A DNA stretch of 64,000 bases from an uncultured Lachnospiraceae bacterium (GTDB lineage Bacteria; Bacillota; Clostridia; Lachnospirales; Lachnospiraceae): positions 1 through 64,000 of the forward strand of contig CAJURT010000003.1 of the NCBI GenBank assembly GCA_910588875.1. Direction: 5' to 3'. The position numbers and the translations under genes are program-made. Every line of letters starts with the position of its first letter. Positions within the stretch are counted from its first letter, which is position 1. This document shows, one piece after another, positions 1 to 8,613 of this stretch. The notes beneath the pieces are model-generated. The model had not been told where the DNA came from and did no database searches. It worked only from the letters and a program-made list of their open reading frames with translations.

Positions 1-53
1 AGCGCGCCAGATTGTGGCTCTGGAGGCCAAGGGTTCGAATCCCTTTATCCACC
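1..53 (+). tRNA. tRNA-His (GTG), 5' part missing
   Basis: This is the 3' part of a tRNA; the window starts inside the D arm. The anticodon stem CCAGA/TCTGG encloses a 7-base loop with anticodon GTG. A T arm with loop TTCGAAT follows, then the 3' acceptor strand. Base 73 is C, the discriminator expected for bacterial tRNA-His. CCA is not encoded. It leads a three-tRNA cluster. Confidence 0.93.
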
Positions 54-56
54 CTG

Positions 57-84
57 AAAAATTATTCCTTCGGGAATTTTTTTT
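57..84 (+). terminator. Probable intrinsic terminator after tRNA-His
   Basis: An AT-rich hairpin with a TTCG tetraloop (ATTCC-TTCG-GGAAT) runs directly into a run of T. It sits just after the tRNA-His 3' end. It could also act as a processing spacer between tRNAs. Confidence 0.6.
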
Positions 85-110
85 TACTATTGTTTCAAAA
101 GCATGATTAT

Positions 111-189
111 GCGGGTGTGGCGGAATGGCAGACGCACCAGCCTTAGGAGCTGGCGGGCAACCGTGCAGGTTCAAGTCCTGTCACCCGCA
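111..189 (+). tRNA. tRNA-Leu (TAG)
   Basis: Acceptor strands GCGGGTG and CACCCGC pair, with discriminator A. The anticodon stem CCAGC/GCTGG encloses CTTAGGA, giving anticodon TAG. The extended variable arm and the T loop TTCAAGT fit a class II leucine tRNA. CCA is not encoded. Confidence 0.95.
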
Positions 190-197
190 TAGATTAG

Positions 198-270
198 TGG
201 GCTATCGCCAAGCGGTAAGGCACAGGACTTTGACTCCTGCATTTCGCTGGTTCGAATCCAGCTAGCCCAG
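198..270 (+). tRNA. tRNA-Gln (TTG)
   Basis: Acceptor strands TGGGCTA and TAGCCCA pair, with discriminator G. The anticodon loop CTTTGAC gives TTG (Gln). The T arm GCTGG-TTCGAAT-CCAGC is perfect. It lies 8 bases after tRNA-Leu, so the two are probably one transcript. Confidence 0.96.
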
Positions 271-275
271 TTTAG

Positions 276-328
276 AAGACCTTGTAAATACAAAGAAGGC
301 GTATTTACAAGGTCTTTTGCATTTTTTG
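276..328 (+). terminator. Terminator of the tRNA cluster
   Basis: A perfect 16-bp inverted repeat (AAGACCTTGTAAATAC and its complement) with a 9-base loop is followed by T-rich sequence. It closes the tRNA transcription unit just after tRNA-Gln. Confidence 0.85.
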
Positions 329-406
329 GAACCTGGCTGTCCGGGAATTTGCAGGCCGGATAAGCCCCACAGCAGAAAAAGAAGGGGAGGACAGAAATAA
401 TTTGAT

Positions 407-1072
407 ATGAAATACAACAATATTATGTGTGCAAACTTCCTTTGCCGCCCCAACCGGTTTATTGCTGAGGTGGAAATAAACGGACAGAGGGAAACGGTTC
501 ATGTGAAGAATACCGGCCGCTGCAAAGAACTGCTGGTTCCGGGCTGTGAGGTGTATCTGACAGAGCCGGGAACATCCGGCAGAAAGACCAGGTATGACCT
601 GGTAGCAGTGAGGAAAGGGAACGGAATACTTTTTAACATTGACAGCCAGGCACCCAATAAGGTGGCCAGGGAGTGGCTGGAGAGCCAGGGTTTTGACAGA
701 GTGGTACAGGAATACACCTATGGCAATTCCAGGATTGACTTTTATATGGAACGGTATGAAAACGCTCCGGAACCGAGGCGGTATCTGATGGAGGTGAAAG
801 GATGTACGCTTGAGATAGACGGGATCGGGTACTTCCCGGATGCGCCGACAGAACGGGGGGTGAAGCATCTGCAGGAACTGGCAAGGGCGGCGGGGGATGG
901 CTACAAGGCATCCCTTGCCTTTGTGATCCAGATGGATGGGGTGACGGAGGTTCGGCCGAATATCGGCACCCATCCGGAATTCGGAAGGGCTTTGGAGGAG
1001 GCGAAGGCGGCGGGGGTGGAAGTGCTGTTTTTGGCCTGCCATGTGGAGCCGGATTCCCTGGTGATTTTGTAG
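407..1072 (+). CDS. sfsA: SfsA family DNA/RNA nuclease
   Basis: The 221-residue product matches the SfsA family over its whole length. An N-terminal OB-like part carries RFIAEVEING and HVKNTGRCKELL. The C-terminal nuclease-like part carries SRIDF, MEVKGCTL and FPDAPTERGVKHL, the conserved acidic/Lys signature of the family. SfsA was first described as a sugar fermentation stimulation protein in E. coli and is now grouped with PD-(D/E)XK-type nucleases; its cellular role is unclear. A GGGGAGGA box lies about 12 bases before the ATG; an in-frame ATG six codons in is an alternative start. The gene stands alone between the tRNA cluster and a convergent ABC operon. Only 17 bases separate its stop from that operon's end, and no clear terminator lies between them. 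Confidence 0.93.
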   Translation: MKYNNIMCANFLCRPNRFIAEVEINGQRETVHVKNTGRCKELLVPGCEVYLTEPGTSGRKTRYDLVAVRKGNGILFNIDSQAPNKVAREWLESQGFDRVVQEYTYGNSRIDFYMERYENAPEPRRYLMEVKGCTLEIDGIGYFPDAPTERGVKHLQELARAAGDGYKASLAFVIQMDGVTEVRPNIGTHPEFGRALEEAKAAGVEVLFLACHVEPDSLVIL

Positions 1073-1089
1073 GGGGATGCGTCTGTCTC

Positions 1090-1695
1090 TTACATCTTCT
1101 TCATAGGGAAGGGACAGATCAGTATCCCGCCCAGGGCTTCAATATCCTCTTCCTGGTGTGTTGCCACCACCAAAAGCCGGCCGTTGGCTTTCTCCTTTAC
1201 ATAGTGGATGACCAGATGCCGGGTCTGTTCATCCAGGCCGGTGAAGGGTTCATCCATAAGGATGCCGCAGGACGGGGCGAGGAGGGCCCGGGCGATTGCC
1301 ACCCGGCGTTTCATGCCGCCGCTCAGGGTGCTGACCGGCCGGTGAAGGGATTCCCGGGGAAGCAGGCGGCAGAGTTCGCCGGCAATCTGGCGGCGGCTTA
1401 AGGTATTGCCTGCCGCCAGCTTTACATTGTCAACAGGAGTGAAGGCTTCGCAGAGCCGGTCTTCCTGAAATACGGCAGTCAGTCCGCAGCCGGGAGAAGG
1501 TTCCAGGGAAAAGGAGCCGCTTTCCGGCTGTTCCAGTCCCAGGAGAATCCTAAAAAGGGTGGTTTTGCCGATGCCGGAGGCGCCCATCAGGCAATAGGTG
1601 TGTCCGGAATCAAGGGTCAGGTTCAGCCCGTCCCATACCGGCAGGTTTCCGTAGGATTTGGAAAGATTGCGGATTACCAGCTGAAACGGAAGCAT
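1090..1695 (-). CDS. ABC transporter ATP-binding protein (nitrate/sulfonate/taurine type)
   Basis: This 201-residue ATPase powers the importer formed with the next two upstream genes. Walker A is GASGIGKTT (about residues 38-46), the signature is LSGGM (124-128) and Walker B is GILMDEP (144-150) followed by the D-loop TGLD. The switch histidine is in VVATHQEE. It is shorter than the usual 240-260 residues of SsuB/TauB-type proteins, mainly at the C-terminus, but all catalytic motifs are present. Its ATG lies 22 bases inside the end of the permease gene, so the two are translationally coupled. The substrate cannot be named from sequence. Confidence 0.88.
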   Translation of the reverse strand: MLPFQLVIRNLSKSYGNLPVWDGLNLTLDSGHTYCLMGASGIGKTTLFRILLGLEQPESGSFSLEPSPGCGLTAVFQEDRLCEAFTPVDNVKLAAGNTLSRRQIAGELCRLLPRESLHRPVSTLSGGMKRRVAIARALLAPSCGILMDEPFTGLDEQTRHLVIHYVKEKANGRLLVVATHQEEDIEALGGILICPFPMKKM

Positions 1696-2432
1696 AATTT
1701 TACCCCTTTCTCCAAAAGCAGCAGAAATAATTTTTCAAATAAGGAACTGACCAGGATGATTACGATTGTCCAGGCAAGCAGATCGGCAGTGCTCAGGTAG
1801 ATTTTGGCCATATACAGGTTTTCGCCAATGGTGTGGGCAGGAACGCCGATGACCTCGGCGGCAACCCCGGATTTCCAGCTCATACCCAATGCGATGCGGC
1901 AGCCGCTGGTCAGGTAAGGCAGCAGTGCCGGAAGATAAATGCAGCGGACACGTCCCGCCGGGGTGACGGAGAAGACCTGGGCCATTTCCAGAAGTTTAGG
2001 GTCTGTACTTTCCAGCCCGGCAATCGTGTTCACATAGAGGACAGGGAAAACCACCAGGAAAGAGATGAAGACTGCCAGGTTCTCAGAGCCAATCCAGATC
2101 AGCGCCAGGATGACAAATGAGGCTACGGGCACAGACTTCATGAGCCGGATAACTGGTTCTAAGAATTCCCGGAGCAGGGCAAAGCGGTGTGCCAGGCTTC
2201 CTGCTGTCAGCCCACAAAAGAAAGCAGCTAAAAAGCCCAGGCTGATTTTTCCAAAGGAACTGCCCACCGACAGCCAGAAGCCAGGGGTGGGCAGAAGGTT
2301 TCGGAAAGCGCAGAGTACAGGGTATGGCCCCACAAACAGGATGGAATTGTCAATCAGCAACGAAGCAATCTGCCACACTGCGGCCCAGAAGAGAAGAATT
2401 CCGATTTTCCGTATACGGGGAGTGGGGGACAT
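1674..2432 (-). CDS. ABC transporter permease (BPD type, SsuC/ThiX-like)
   Basis: This is a 252-residue integral membrane permease with about six hydrophobic segments. The EAA-like loop that contacts the ATPase lies near LLEMAQVFSVTPAGRVRCIY. I chose the ATG giving MSPTPRIRKIG because AAGGAA sits just before it. A longer frame extends upstream but would overlap the binding-protein gene by 65 bases. It lies between the binding lipoprotein and the ATPase in one minus-strand operon. The family imports nitrate, sulfonates, taurine or thiamine precursors; the actual substrate is unknown. Confidence 0.88.
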   Translation of the reverse strand: MSPTPRIRKIGILLFWAAVWQIASLLIDNSILFVGPYPVLCAFRNLLPTPGFWLSVGSSFGKISLGFLAAFFCGLTAGSLAHRFALLREFLEPVIRLMKSVPVASFVILALIWIGSENLAVFISFLVVFPVLYVNTIAGLESTDPKLLEMAQVFSVTPAGRVRCIYLPALLPYLTSGCRIALGMSWKSGVAAEVIGVPAHTIGENLYMAKIYLSTADLLAWTIVIILVSSLFEKLFLLLLEKGVKLCFRFSW

Positions 2433-2481
2433 AGAGGTTCCTTTCTGTGCTGGATTAGTACGGTACCCTCCGCCGGGTGGG

Positions 2482-3627
2482 CTACCGGCAGAAATAAAAA
2501 TCATCCTCCGGCAGCTTGCCGCCAACGGAAGCAGGATCCTGTTCATAGAGAACTTGCAGGTAGCCCTTTAGGGCGGTTTTCATCTCCTCGCCAACCAGGC
2601 AGGTGATGTTGCAGTAGGGGAGGGCTTTTTTGGCAACCGGTGCTTTCTCGATAATTCCCAGGGCAGCGATCAGTTCTGCGGCCGCATCCGGGTCGGAACC
2701 GGTAAAGGCAGCAGATGCACGATGTTCCTCCAAAAACAGGGAGACGGCATTGGGATTCTCCTCCAGGAAGGGGCGCCGGACGACGGTAACGCCGGTCACC
2801 AGCCGGCTTTTGCTGCCATCCTGTATCTTCTCCCATTCCTCCGTCAAATCCAGAACGATTTTCAGGGACTCGTTCTGTGCGCAGGCAGCGGTCACGAACG
2901 GCTGCGGAAGCAGGCCGATGGCATCCGGCTGTTCTTTCAAGAGGGCAGCCACCTCGGTTGGCTCTGACTTGAATTCCAGGGTCAGGTCTGCTTCGGACAT
3001 TTCGTTACCGGAAAGGAGATAGCGGAAAACGTAGTCGGGGGTGGTGCCTTTGCCGGTCAGGTAAACGGTCCGGCCTTTTAAGTCAGCAATGCTTTGGATG
3101 GACTCGTCGGCAGCCACAATATCCAGGACCCCCAAGGTATTGATATCAATGACAGCGATCTTGCCCTGGGTCTTATTGTACAGCACGCTTGCCACATTGG
3201 CAGGGATTAAGGCGATATCCAGTTCCCCGGAGGCAACCTTTGCCAGCAGTTCATCTGCGGCTGTCACCATAGTAAATTCGTACTGATTGCCAGCCTCGCC
3301 TTTTTCTGACTGTTCCATGAGCCAAACCAATCCCATGGAGGTAGGGCCTTTCAATGAACCGACCCGTACCGTCACATCCTCAGGAACGACAGAAGAAGCA
3401 TCTGCCGCGGAGGGGTCCGGTATCGTAATGGCATCGGGCGCGGGGGCATCGGTGGAATCCTTGGCGGCCTCGGTAAATGCAGCCACAGTGGATTCGGCAG
3501 CAGACGGTTCTGATGCTGCTTCCGTGGAAGCATCTGCCGGGGTTCTGTCCGGCTGGCTGCCGGAACAGCCGGACAGAACCCCGGCCAGGGCCAGGGCAGC
3601 AAAAAGATAACTTTTCTTTTTCATCAT
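2482..3627 (-). CDS. ABC transporter substrate-binding lipoprotein (NMT1/SsuA-like)
   Basis: The 381-residue product starts with a lipoprotein signal (MMKKKSYLF, lipobox LSGC), so it should be tethered to the outer face of the membrane. An Ala/Ser/Glu/Pro-rich linker of about 70 residues follows. The binding domain then begins near VTVRVGSLKGPTSMGL, with ELDIALIPANVASVL typical of NMT1-like proteins. The start is set by GAGAGGATAT just upstream of the double ATG; the frame runs 24 codons further 5' without a ribosome site. It leads the three importer genes and follows the metallo-hydrolase gene by 75 bases. The ligand is not predictable. Confidence 0.88.
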   Translation of the reverse strand: MMKKKSYLFAALALAGVLSGCSGSQPDRTPADASTEAASEPSAAESTVAAFTEAAKDSTDAPAPDAITIPDPSAADASSVVPEDVTVRVGSLKGPTSMGLVWLMEQSEKGEAGNQYEFTMVTAADELLAKVASGELDIALIPANVASVLYNKTQGKIAVIDINTLGVLDIVAADESIQSIADLKGRTVYLTGKGTTPDYVFRYLLSGNEMSEADLTLEFKSEPTEVAALLKEQPDAIGLLPQPFVTAACAQNESLKIVLDLTEEWEKIQDGSKSRLVTGVTVVRRPFLEENPNAVSLFLEEHRASAAFTGSDPDAAAELIAALGIIEKAPVAKKALPYCNITCLVGEEMKTALKGYLQVLYEQDPASVGGKLPEDDFYFCR

Positions 3628-3702
3628 ACAATATCCTCTCTTTCTGTTTGTGTCAGGCCATGAATGATGGCGCCGGGTTATGGGGCGGCCGGGAGCCATC
3701 CC

Positions 3703-4740
3703 CTAAGAAGGGCAGGAATTTTCCCAGAAGAGGATCTCTTCCTCACAGGCCCGGGCAATCTCCCCCTTATCGTGTAAATACTCCAGGCAGGAAAAGGTCT
3801 TGGAGATAATCATCTTGGTCTGCATCAGATCCTTCCATCCGTATTCATCCTCAGCGCCGTAGGCCAGAAAGGCAATCTCACGGGTGGTCATAGCCCGGTC
3901 AGAACCCTGTACGATCTCCCGGATGGTGTCCAGCTTTTTGCGGTAGGCAGACAGGATCCGGGCAGGCACCGTGCCGTCGCAGCGGTAGGGGCGGTTGTGG
4001 GCCGGGTGGATCATATACCCGGCATAGCGCTTTTGGAAGTTTTCCAGGGAACTGAAATAGTAATCCAAAAGATGCTCGTCCGGGTAGGCGGTGGCCACGA
4101 TGGGGACTATGCCGTCGATCAGCTGATCGGCAGGGAAGACCCGCCGGTGTTCTTCGTCCACAAGCCCCATCTGCCCGAAGGTATGCCCCTTTAAATGGAT
4201 TGCCTTCAGATGGTAGCTGCCATAACAGAAATCCATGCCGTCCGTGATAGGGACATAACGGTAGTTCTTGATTTCATTGAACATGGAGTCCCTGGTCTCC
4301 TGCTGAATCTGCCGGTTCAGTTCCATAAAGCGGTTCCAGAGAACAGGAGTACGGCTTTCGGTGACTCCCACAGTGGCCAGGACATGCACCTGCTCTTCCA
4401 GTGCCTGGGGATTGTTATTATAATACAGGCAGTCATAGGCATGGCGGTCTTCTTCTGGATTCATGAAAATGCAGGCTCCCCGGTTTGCATAAAAGTGGGC
4501 AAGGCCGGTGTGGTCGTGATGCTTGTGGGTCAGAAAAATATCCAGGTCATCGTAGCGGATCCGGTGCTTTACCAGCAACTCATCCATGATTTTCTTGTTC
4601 GCCAAGGTGCGGTAGCCTGTGTCGATCATCAGGCTCCGGCAGCTGTCATTGCCGGGGATCAGAAAAATGTTAATCCGGTTGGAACCCTTAGCATCGTTGG
4701 CCAGCTGGATTTGAAAAAATCCGGGATAGATTTCAGTCAT
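3703..4740 (-). CDS. MBL-fold metallo-hydrolase
   Basis: This is a 345-residue metallo-beta-lactamase-fold enzyme. The metal motif H-K-H-H-D-H is at about residues 72-77 (FLTHKHHDHTG). Further metal ligands are likely in LKGHTFGQMG and VFPADQLIDG, with a last histidine in MIHPAHNRPY. The C-terminal 90 or so residues form a charged, helical, winged-helix-like extension (MTTREIAFLAYG) seen in many glyoxalase-II-like MBL proteins of Clostridia. It has its own promoter and lies 75 bases upstream of an importer operon on the same strand, so cotranscription is possible. The substrate is unknown. Confidence 0.85.
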   Translation of the reverse strand: MTEIYPGFFQIQLANDAKGSNRINIFLIPGNDSCRSLMIDTGYRTLANKKIMDELLVKHRIRYDDLDIFLTHKHHDHTGLAHFYANRGACIFMNPEEDRHAYDCLYYNNNPQALEEQVHVLATVGVTESRTPVLWNRFMELNRQIQQETRDSMFNEIKNYRYVPITDGMDFCYGSYHLKAIHLKGHTFGQMGLVDEEHRRVFPADQLIDGIVPIVATAYPDEHLLDYYFSSLENFQKRYAGYMIHPAHNRPYRCDGTVPARILSAYRKKLDTIREIVQGSDRAMTTREIAFLAYGAEDEYGWKDLMQTKMIISKTFSCLEYLHDKGEIARACEEEILFWENSCPS

Positions 4741-4809
4741 AGTGTGTTTACCTGGCTTTCTTATAATGAAATAAAAGCGTCAATTTTTTCTGGGATTTTG
4801 CCTGGCATA

Positions 4810-4838
4810 ATTATAGCAGTTTTTCCGCGGAAAGTAAA
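4810..4838 (-). promoter_or_regulatory. Promoter for the MBL hydrolase/importer operon
   Basis: On the minus strand TTTACT is followed after 17 bases by a perfect TATAAT, about 70 bases upstream of the hydrolase ATG. This is probably the main promoter for the minus-strand operon. Confidence 0.6.
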
Positions 4839-4849
4839 ATAATTTCACC

Positions 4850-4862
4850 TGAAATAATTTCA
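4850..4862. promoter_or_regulatory. Palindrome in divergent promoter region, possible operator
   Basis: TGAAATAATTTCA is a perfect odd palindrome. A second AAATAATTTCA copy lies about 15 bases to the left, forming a direct repeat. It lies between the divergent promoters of the MBL operon and the ABC exporter, where a shared repressor could bind. No regulator gene is adjacent. Confidence 0.35.
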
Positions 4863-4872
4863 TGCCCGGGGA

Positions 4873-4901
4873 TTCCATTCTCGGTTAAAATCTTTTATAA
4901 T
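4873..4901 (+). promoter_or_regulatory. Possible promoter of the ABC exporter operon
   Basis: A perfect TATAAT lies about 57 bases before the first exporter gene. The -35 at 17-base spacing is weak (TTCCAT), so an activator or relief of repression may be involved. Confidence 0.45.
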
Positions 4902-4957
4902 TTAGAATACCAGAGCAAAAGGGCGCTGGATATCATCTTGACAGGGATGGAGAAACC

Positions 4958-6742
4958 ATGGGAAAGATATTTTTTCATTATTTAAAGCCATATTATCCCC
5001 GGATGGCCTGGGGGTTTGTGATAAAATTTACGGGCACCCTGATGGATTTGTTTTTGCCCTGGGCCCTGGCCTACATGATTGATACGGTAATCTCGGTAAG
5101 CGGCAGGCGCGAGATTCTGCTGTGGGGGATTTTTATGCTGGGATGCTCGGTATTGGCGGTGCTTTGCAATGTGCTGGCAAACAGGATGGCTTCCCGGGTG
5201 GCAAGTGATGCAATCTATGTGATTCGGGAGGATTTGTTTGCCAAGGTGATGTATCTTCCGGATCAGCAGGCAGATAAAATGACGCGGCCTTCCCTCCTCT
5301 CCCGGCTCACCTCGGATACCTACAACGTCCATCAGATGCTGGGGCGGATCCAGCGGCTGGGAGTGCGGGCGCCGATTTTGCTGGTGGGGGGAATTGCGAT
5401 GACGCTGATGCTGGATGCTGCTCTTGCAGGGGTGCTGCTGGCCACGCTGCCCCTTTTGGCGCTGGTGGTGGTGATGGTCTCTAAAAGGAGTATCCCCTTG
5501 TACGGGGAACTCCAGGAGAGTCTGGACGGGTTTGTCCGGCTGGTGAGGGAGAATATTGCGGGGATCCGGGTGATTAAGGCCCTGTCCCGGGAGGACTATG
5601 AACGCCGCCGCTTCGGGGAGATCAACCGGGAGGTGGTGGAGCGGGAGAGAAGGGCGGCCATGACCGCGGCAATCACGAATCCGGCGATGAATATCCTGCT
5701 GAACCTGGGATTGGTGGCAGTGGTTTTGGTAGGCGCCCTGCGGGTGAATTCGGGGCTGTCTGAGGTGGGCAAAATCCTGGCATTTATGACATACTTTACC
5801 ATAATACTCAATGCGCTGCTCTCCATTTCCCGGATGTTTGTGATGGTTTCCAAGGCGGCGGCTTCTGCAGGCCGTATAGCCCAGGTACTGGAGACAGCAG
5901 ATGAGAGGGAGTGGACAGCCTGGGCGCCAGAGGAAAAGGAGAGAAGGGAGCCGGGGCCTTCGGAAACCGTACCTCCCCATGTCAGTTTTGACCATGTGTC
6001 CTTCTCTTATAATAAGGTAGCAGATAACCTGAGGGATATCAGCTTTTCTCTAAAGAAAGGGGAGACTTTGGGGATCATCGGCTCAACGGGTTCCGGGAAA
6101 TCCACAATAGCCAGTCTTCTGATGCGGTTCTATGATGCGGACGAGGGCAGTGTACGGATTGAGGGGCAGGATATCCGCACCATGGATCTTCAGGGGCTGC
6201 GCCGCCGGTTCGGGGTGGCTTTCCAGAATGATGTATTGTTTGCCGGGACAATCTATGACAATATCAATATGGGGCGGGGGCTGACCAGGGAAGAAGCCGG
6301 GAAGGCAGTGAGCCATGCCAGAGCCAGGGACTTTGTGGAGGACAAGGGAGGGATGGAGGAAAGGCTGGAGATCCGCGGCGCCAATTTAAGCGGAGGCCAG
6401 AAGCAGCGTCTTCTGATTGCAAGGGCTCTGGCCGCCTGCCCGGAGATCCTCATCCTGGATGATTCCTCAAGCGCCCTGGATTACCGGACGGATGCGGCGC
6501 TGCGCCGGGAATTGAGGGAGCATTTTGCCTCTACCACCTGTATTATCATTGCCCAGAGAGTCAGTTCGGTCATGGGGGCTGATCATATTCTGGTACTGGA
6601 GGAGGGGAGGATGGCAGGATACGGGACGCACCAGGAATTGATGGAGAACTGCGGCATTTATCAGGAAATCGAAAGTTCCCAGATGGGGCAGGGAGGTGAA
6701 GAGGGGTGGCAAACCGCGGCAGGACAGACGGGGTGGAGTTAA
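4958..6742 (+). CDS. ABC exporter half-transporter with degenerate ATPase site
   Basis: This 594-residue protein fuses an exporter membrane domain (six helices, about residues 1-310) to an ATPase domain. Walker A is GSTGSGKST (near 375) and the signature is a canonical LSGGQKQR (near 478). Walker B ends ILILDDSSSALD, with Asp in place of the catalytic Glu. The switch residue is Gln (IAQRVS) in place of His. These two changes are the mark of the non-catalytic subunit in heterodimeric exporters such as TM287/288, BmrCD and LmrCD. A GGGATGGAG box precedes the ATG. The partner gene overlaps its 3' end by 37 bases. The likely role is multidrug or lipid export; the substrate is unknown. Confidence 0.92.
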   Translation: MGKIFFHYLKPYYPRMAWGFVIKFTGTLMDLFLPWALAYMIDTVISVSGRREILLWGIFMLGCSVLAVLCNVLANRMASRVASDAIYVIREDLFAKVMYLPDQQADKMTRPSLLSRLTSDTYNVHQMLGRIQRLGVRAPILLVGGIAMTLMLDAALAGVLLATLPLLALVVVMVSKRSIPLYGELQESLDGFVRLVRENIAGIRVIKALSREDYERRRFGEINREVVERERRAAMTAAITNPAMNILLNLGLVAVVLVGALRVNSGLSEVGKILAFMTYFTIILNALLSISRMFVMVSKAAASAGRIAQVLETADEREWTAWAPEEKERREPGPSETVPPHVSFDHVSFSYNKVADNLRDISFSLKKGETLGIIGSTGSGKSTIASLLMRFYDADEGSVRIEGQDIRTMDLQGLRRRFGVAFQNDVLFAGTIYDNINMGRGLTREEAGKAVSHARARDFVEDKGGMEERLEIRGANLSGGQKQRLLIARALAACPEILILDDSSSALDYRTDAALRRELREHFASTTCIIIAQRVSSVMGADHILVLEEGRMAGYGTHQELMENCGIYQEIESSQMGQGGEEGWQTAAGQTGWS

Positions 6743-8553
6743 AGGGGTCAACGCTTAACTATATGAGGGAAAAAAGGGGGACGCTCAGGCGGCTGTCGGG
6801 TTACCTCCTGAGGGATAAGGGGCTTCTGGCGCTGGCTTTTTTTATGACCGTGGCCAGCAATTCCCTGGCTCTTATCGGGCCGCTGCTGTGCGGATATGCG
6901 GTGGATGCCATAGAACCGGGGAAAGGACAGGTGGATTTTGGAAGGGTATTTTTCTATGCCGGATGGATGGTGGCCTTCTATGTGCTGTCGGCTTTGATGT
7001 CCTACGGGCTTACGGTATTGATGGTGACGGTCAGCCGCAGGGTGATCCGGAAAATGCGGGAGGATGTGTTTGACCGGCTGCTGTCTCTGCCGGTGGGGTA
7101 TTTTGACTGCCACCAGACCGGGGACGTGCTGAGCCGGATTACCTATGACATTGATGTGGTCAATGAATCACTGTCCAGCGACCTGATCCAGATGCTGACC
7201 ACGGTGATCACGGTGGGCGGGGCGCTGGCAATGATGATTGTGATCTCGCCTTACCTGGTGCTGGTGTTCTGCTTTACCGTGCCCCTCTCTGCTGCCATTA
7301 CCCGCTTTATCACCGGCAGGACACGGCCCTTATACCGGGCACGTTCGGCCTCTTTGGGGCGTCTGAATGGGTATGTGGAGGAGAAGGTGAGCGGGCAGAA
7401 AACCATCAAGGCATACTGTGGGGAGGAGACGGCTATCCGGGAATTTGCAGAGAGGGACAGGGAAGCGGTGGAGGCATATTACAAGGCAGAGTATTATGGG
7501 AGCACGGTGGGGCCGATGGTTAATTTTATCAATAATCTGTCTTTATCCCTGATCAGTGTATTTGGCGCCCTTTTGTACCTGGCCGGCAGGATGCGGGTGG
7601 GGCAGATCTCTTCTTTTGTCCTGTACTCCCGCAAATTTTCCGGCCCTATCAATGAACTGGCCAACATTGTCAGTGACCTGCAGTCAGCCGTGGCGGCGGC
7701 AGAGAGGGTGTTTACTCTTCTGGATGAACTGCCGGAGGGGGAGATCCCGGAAGCGGAGGGGAAGATATGCCGGGAAGGGCAGGAGAAAGTGAGCCGGTCA
7801 GGGCAGAAAGAGGAGCCGCCGAAAGTACAGGGCAGGGTGGAACTGTCCCATGTGAATTTCGGCTATGAGAAGGGCAGGGGGATTCTGGAGGATTTTTCCC
7901 TGGAGGTTTCTCCGGGGGAAACCATTGCCATAGCAGGGCCCACCGGGGCGGGCAAAACCACCTTTATCAATCTGCTCATGCGTTTTTATGACCCCTGGTC
8001 AGGGGCAATATTGGTGGACGGAAGAGATATCCGGGAGATACCCCGGCCCGAACTGAGAGGGGCTTATGCCATGGTGCTGCAGGATACCTGGCTGTTTACG
8101 GGCACGATCTATGAGAACCTGGCTTATGGAAGAGAGGGGGCAGGCAGGGAAGAGGTGATTGCCGCGGCAAAGGCAGCCCGTATCCATACCTTTATCACCC
8201 AGCTTCCCGACGGCTATGACACGGTGATCAGAGAGGACGGGACAAACATTTCCAAAGGCCAGAAGCAACTCCTGACCATTGCCCGTGCCATGCTGCAGGA
8301 CTGCCGGATGGTGATTCTGGATGAAGCCACCTCCAATGTGGATACCCGGACTGAGGTGCAGATTCAGCAGGCCATGGAGCACCTGACGGAAGGGAAGACC
8401 TGCTTTATCATTGCACACCGCCTGTCCACGATCCGAAACGCGGACAGGATTCTGGTGGTTGATCAGGGGAGGGTGGCAGAACAGGGGAACCATCAGGAAC
8501 TGATGGAGAGAAAAGGGATATATTATCAGATGTATGAGGCACAGAGGATGTAA
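6706..8553 (+). CDS. ABC exporter half-transporter, catalytic partner
   Basis: This 615-residue partner has an exporter membrane domain (to about residue 325), an unusual charged linker of about 35 residues rich in Glu and Lys, and an ATPase domain. Walker A is GPTGAGKTT (near 412). Walker B ends VILDEATSNVD with the catalytic Glu, and the switch is IAHRLS. Its signature is ISKGQKQ, not LSGGQ. So the one complete site would use this Walker A/B with the first subunit's LSGGQ. The start is a GTG inside the upstream gene, with GGGAGGTGAA 5-8 bases before it, implying coupled translation. Confidence 0.92.
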   Translation: MANRGRTDGVELKGSTLNYMREKRGTLRRLSGYLLRDKGLLALAFFMTVASNSLALIGPLLCGYAVDAIEPGKGQVDFGRVFFYAGWMVAFYVLSALMSYGLTVLMVTVSRRVIRKMREDVFDRLLSLPVGYFDCHQTGDVLSRITYDIDVVNESLSSDLIQMLTTVITVGGALAMMIVISPYLVLVFCFTVPLSAAITRFITGRTRPLYRARSASLGRLNGYVEEKVSGQKTIKAYCGEETAIREFAERDREAVEAYYKAEYYGSTVGPMVNFINNLSLSLISVFGALLYLAGRMRVGQISSFVLYSRKFSGPINELANIVSDLQSAVAAAERVFTLLDELPEGEIPEAEGKICREGQEKVSRSGQKEEPPKVQGRVELSHVNFGYEKGRGILEDFSLEVSPGETIAIAGPTGAGKTTFINLLMRFYDPWSGAILVDGRDIREIPRPELRGAYAMVLQDTWLFTGTIYENLAYGREGAGREEVIAAAKAARIHTFITQLPDGYDTVIREDGTNISKGQKQLLTIARAMLQDCRMVILDEATSNVDTRTEVQIQQAMEHLTEGKTCFIIAHRLSTIRNADRILVVDQGRVAEQGNHQELMERKGIYYQMYEAQRM

Positions 8554-8560
8554 GGGAAAA

Positions 8561-8592
8561 GCAGAGTTCCCCTGCCTGCTGAGGGTACTCTG
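8561..8592. terminator. Hairpin between convergent genes, possible terminator
   Basis: GCAGAGT and ACTCTGC pair around an inner CCCT/AGGG helix in the 60-base gap between the convergent ABC exporter and EamA genes. There is no strong T tract, so termination is uncertain. Confidence 0.35.
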
Positions 8593-8613
8593 CATCTCCG
8601 AAACGAATCCGCA

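Noticed and set aside
1..330. tRNA cluster as a phage or island attachment site
   Set aside because: No duplicated tRNA end and no integrase gene were seen; sfsA follows directly.
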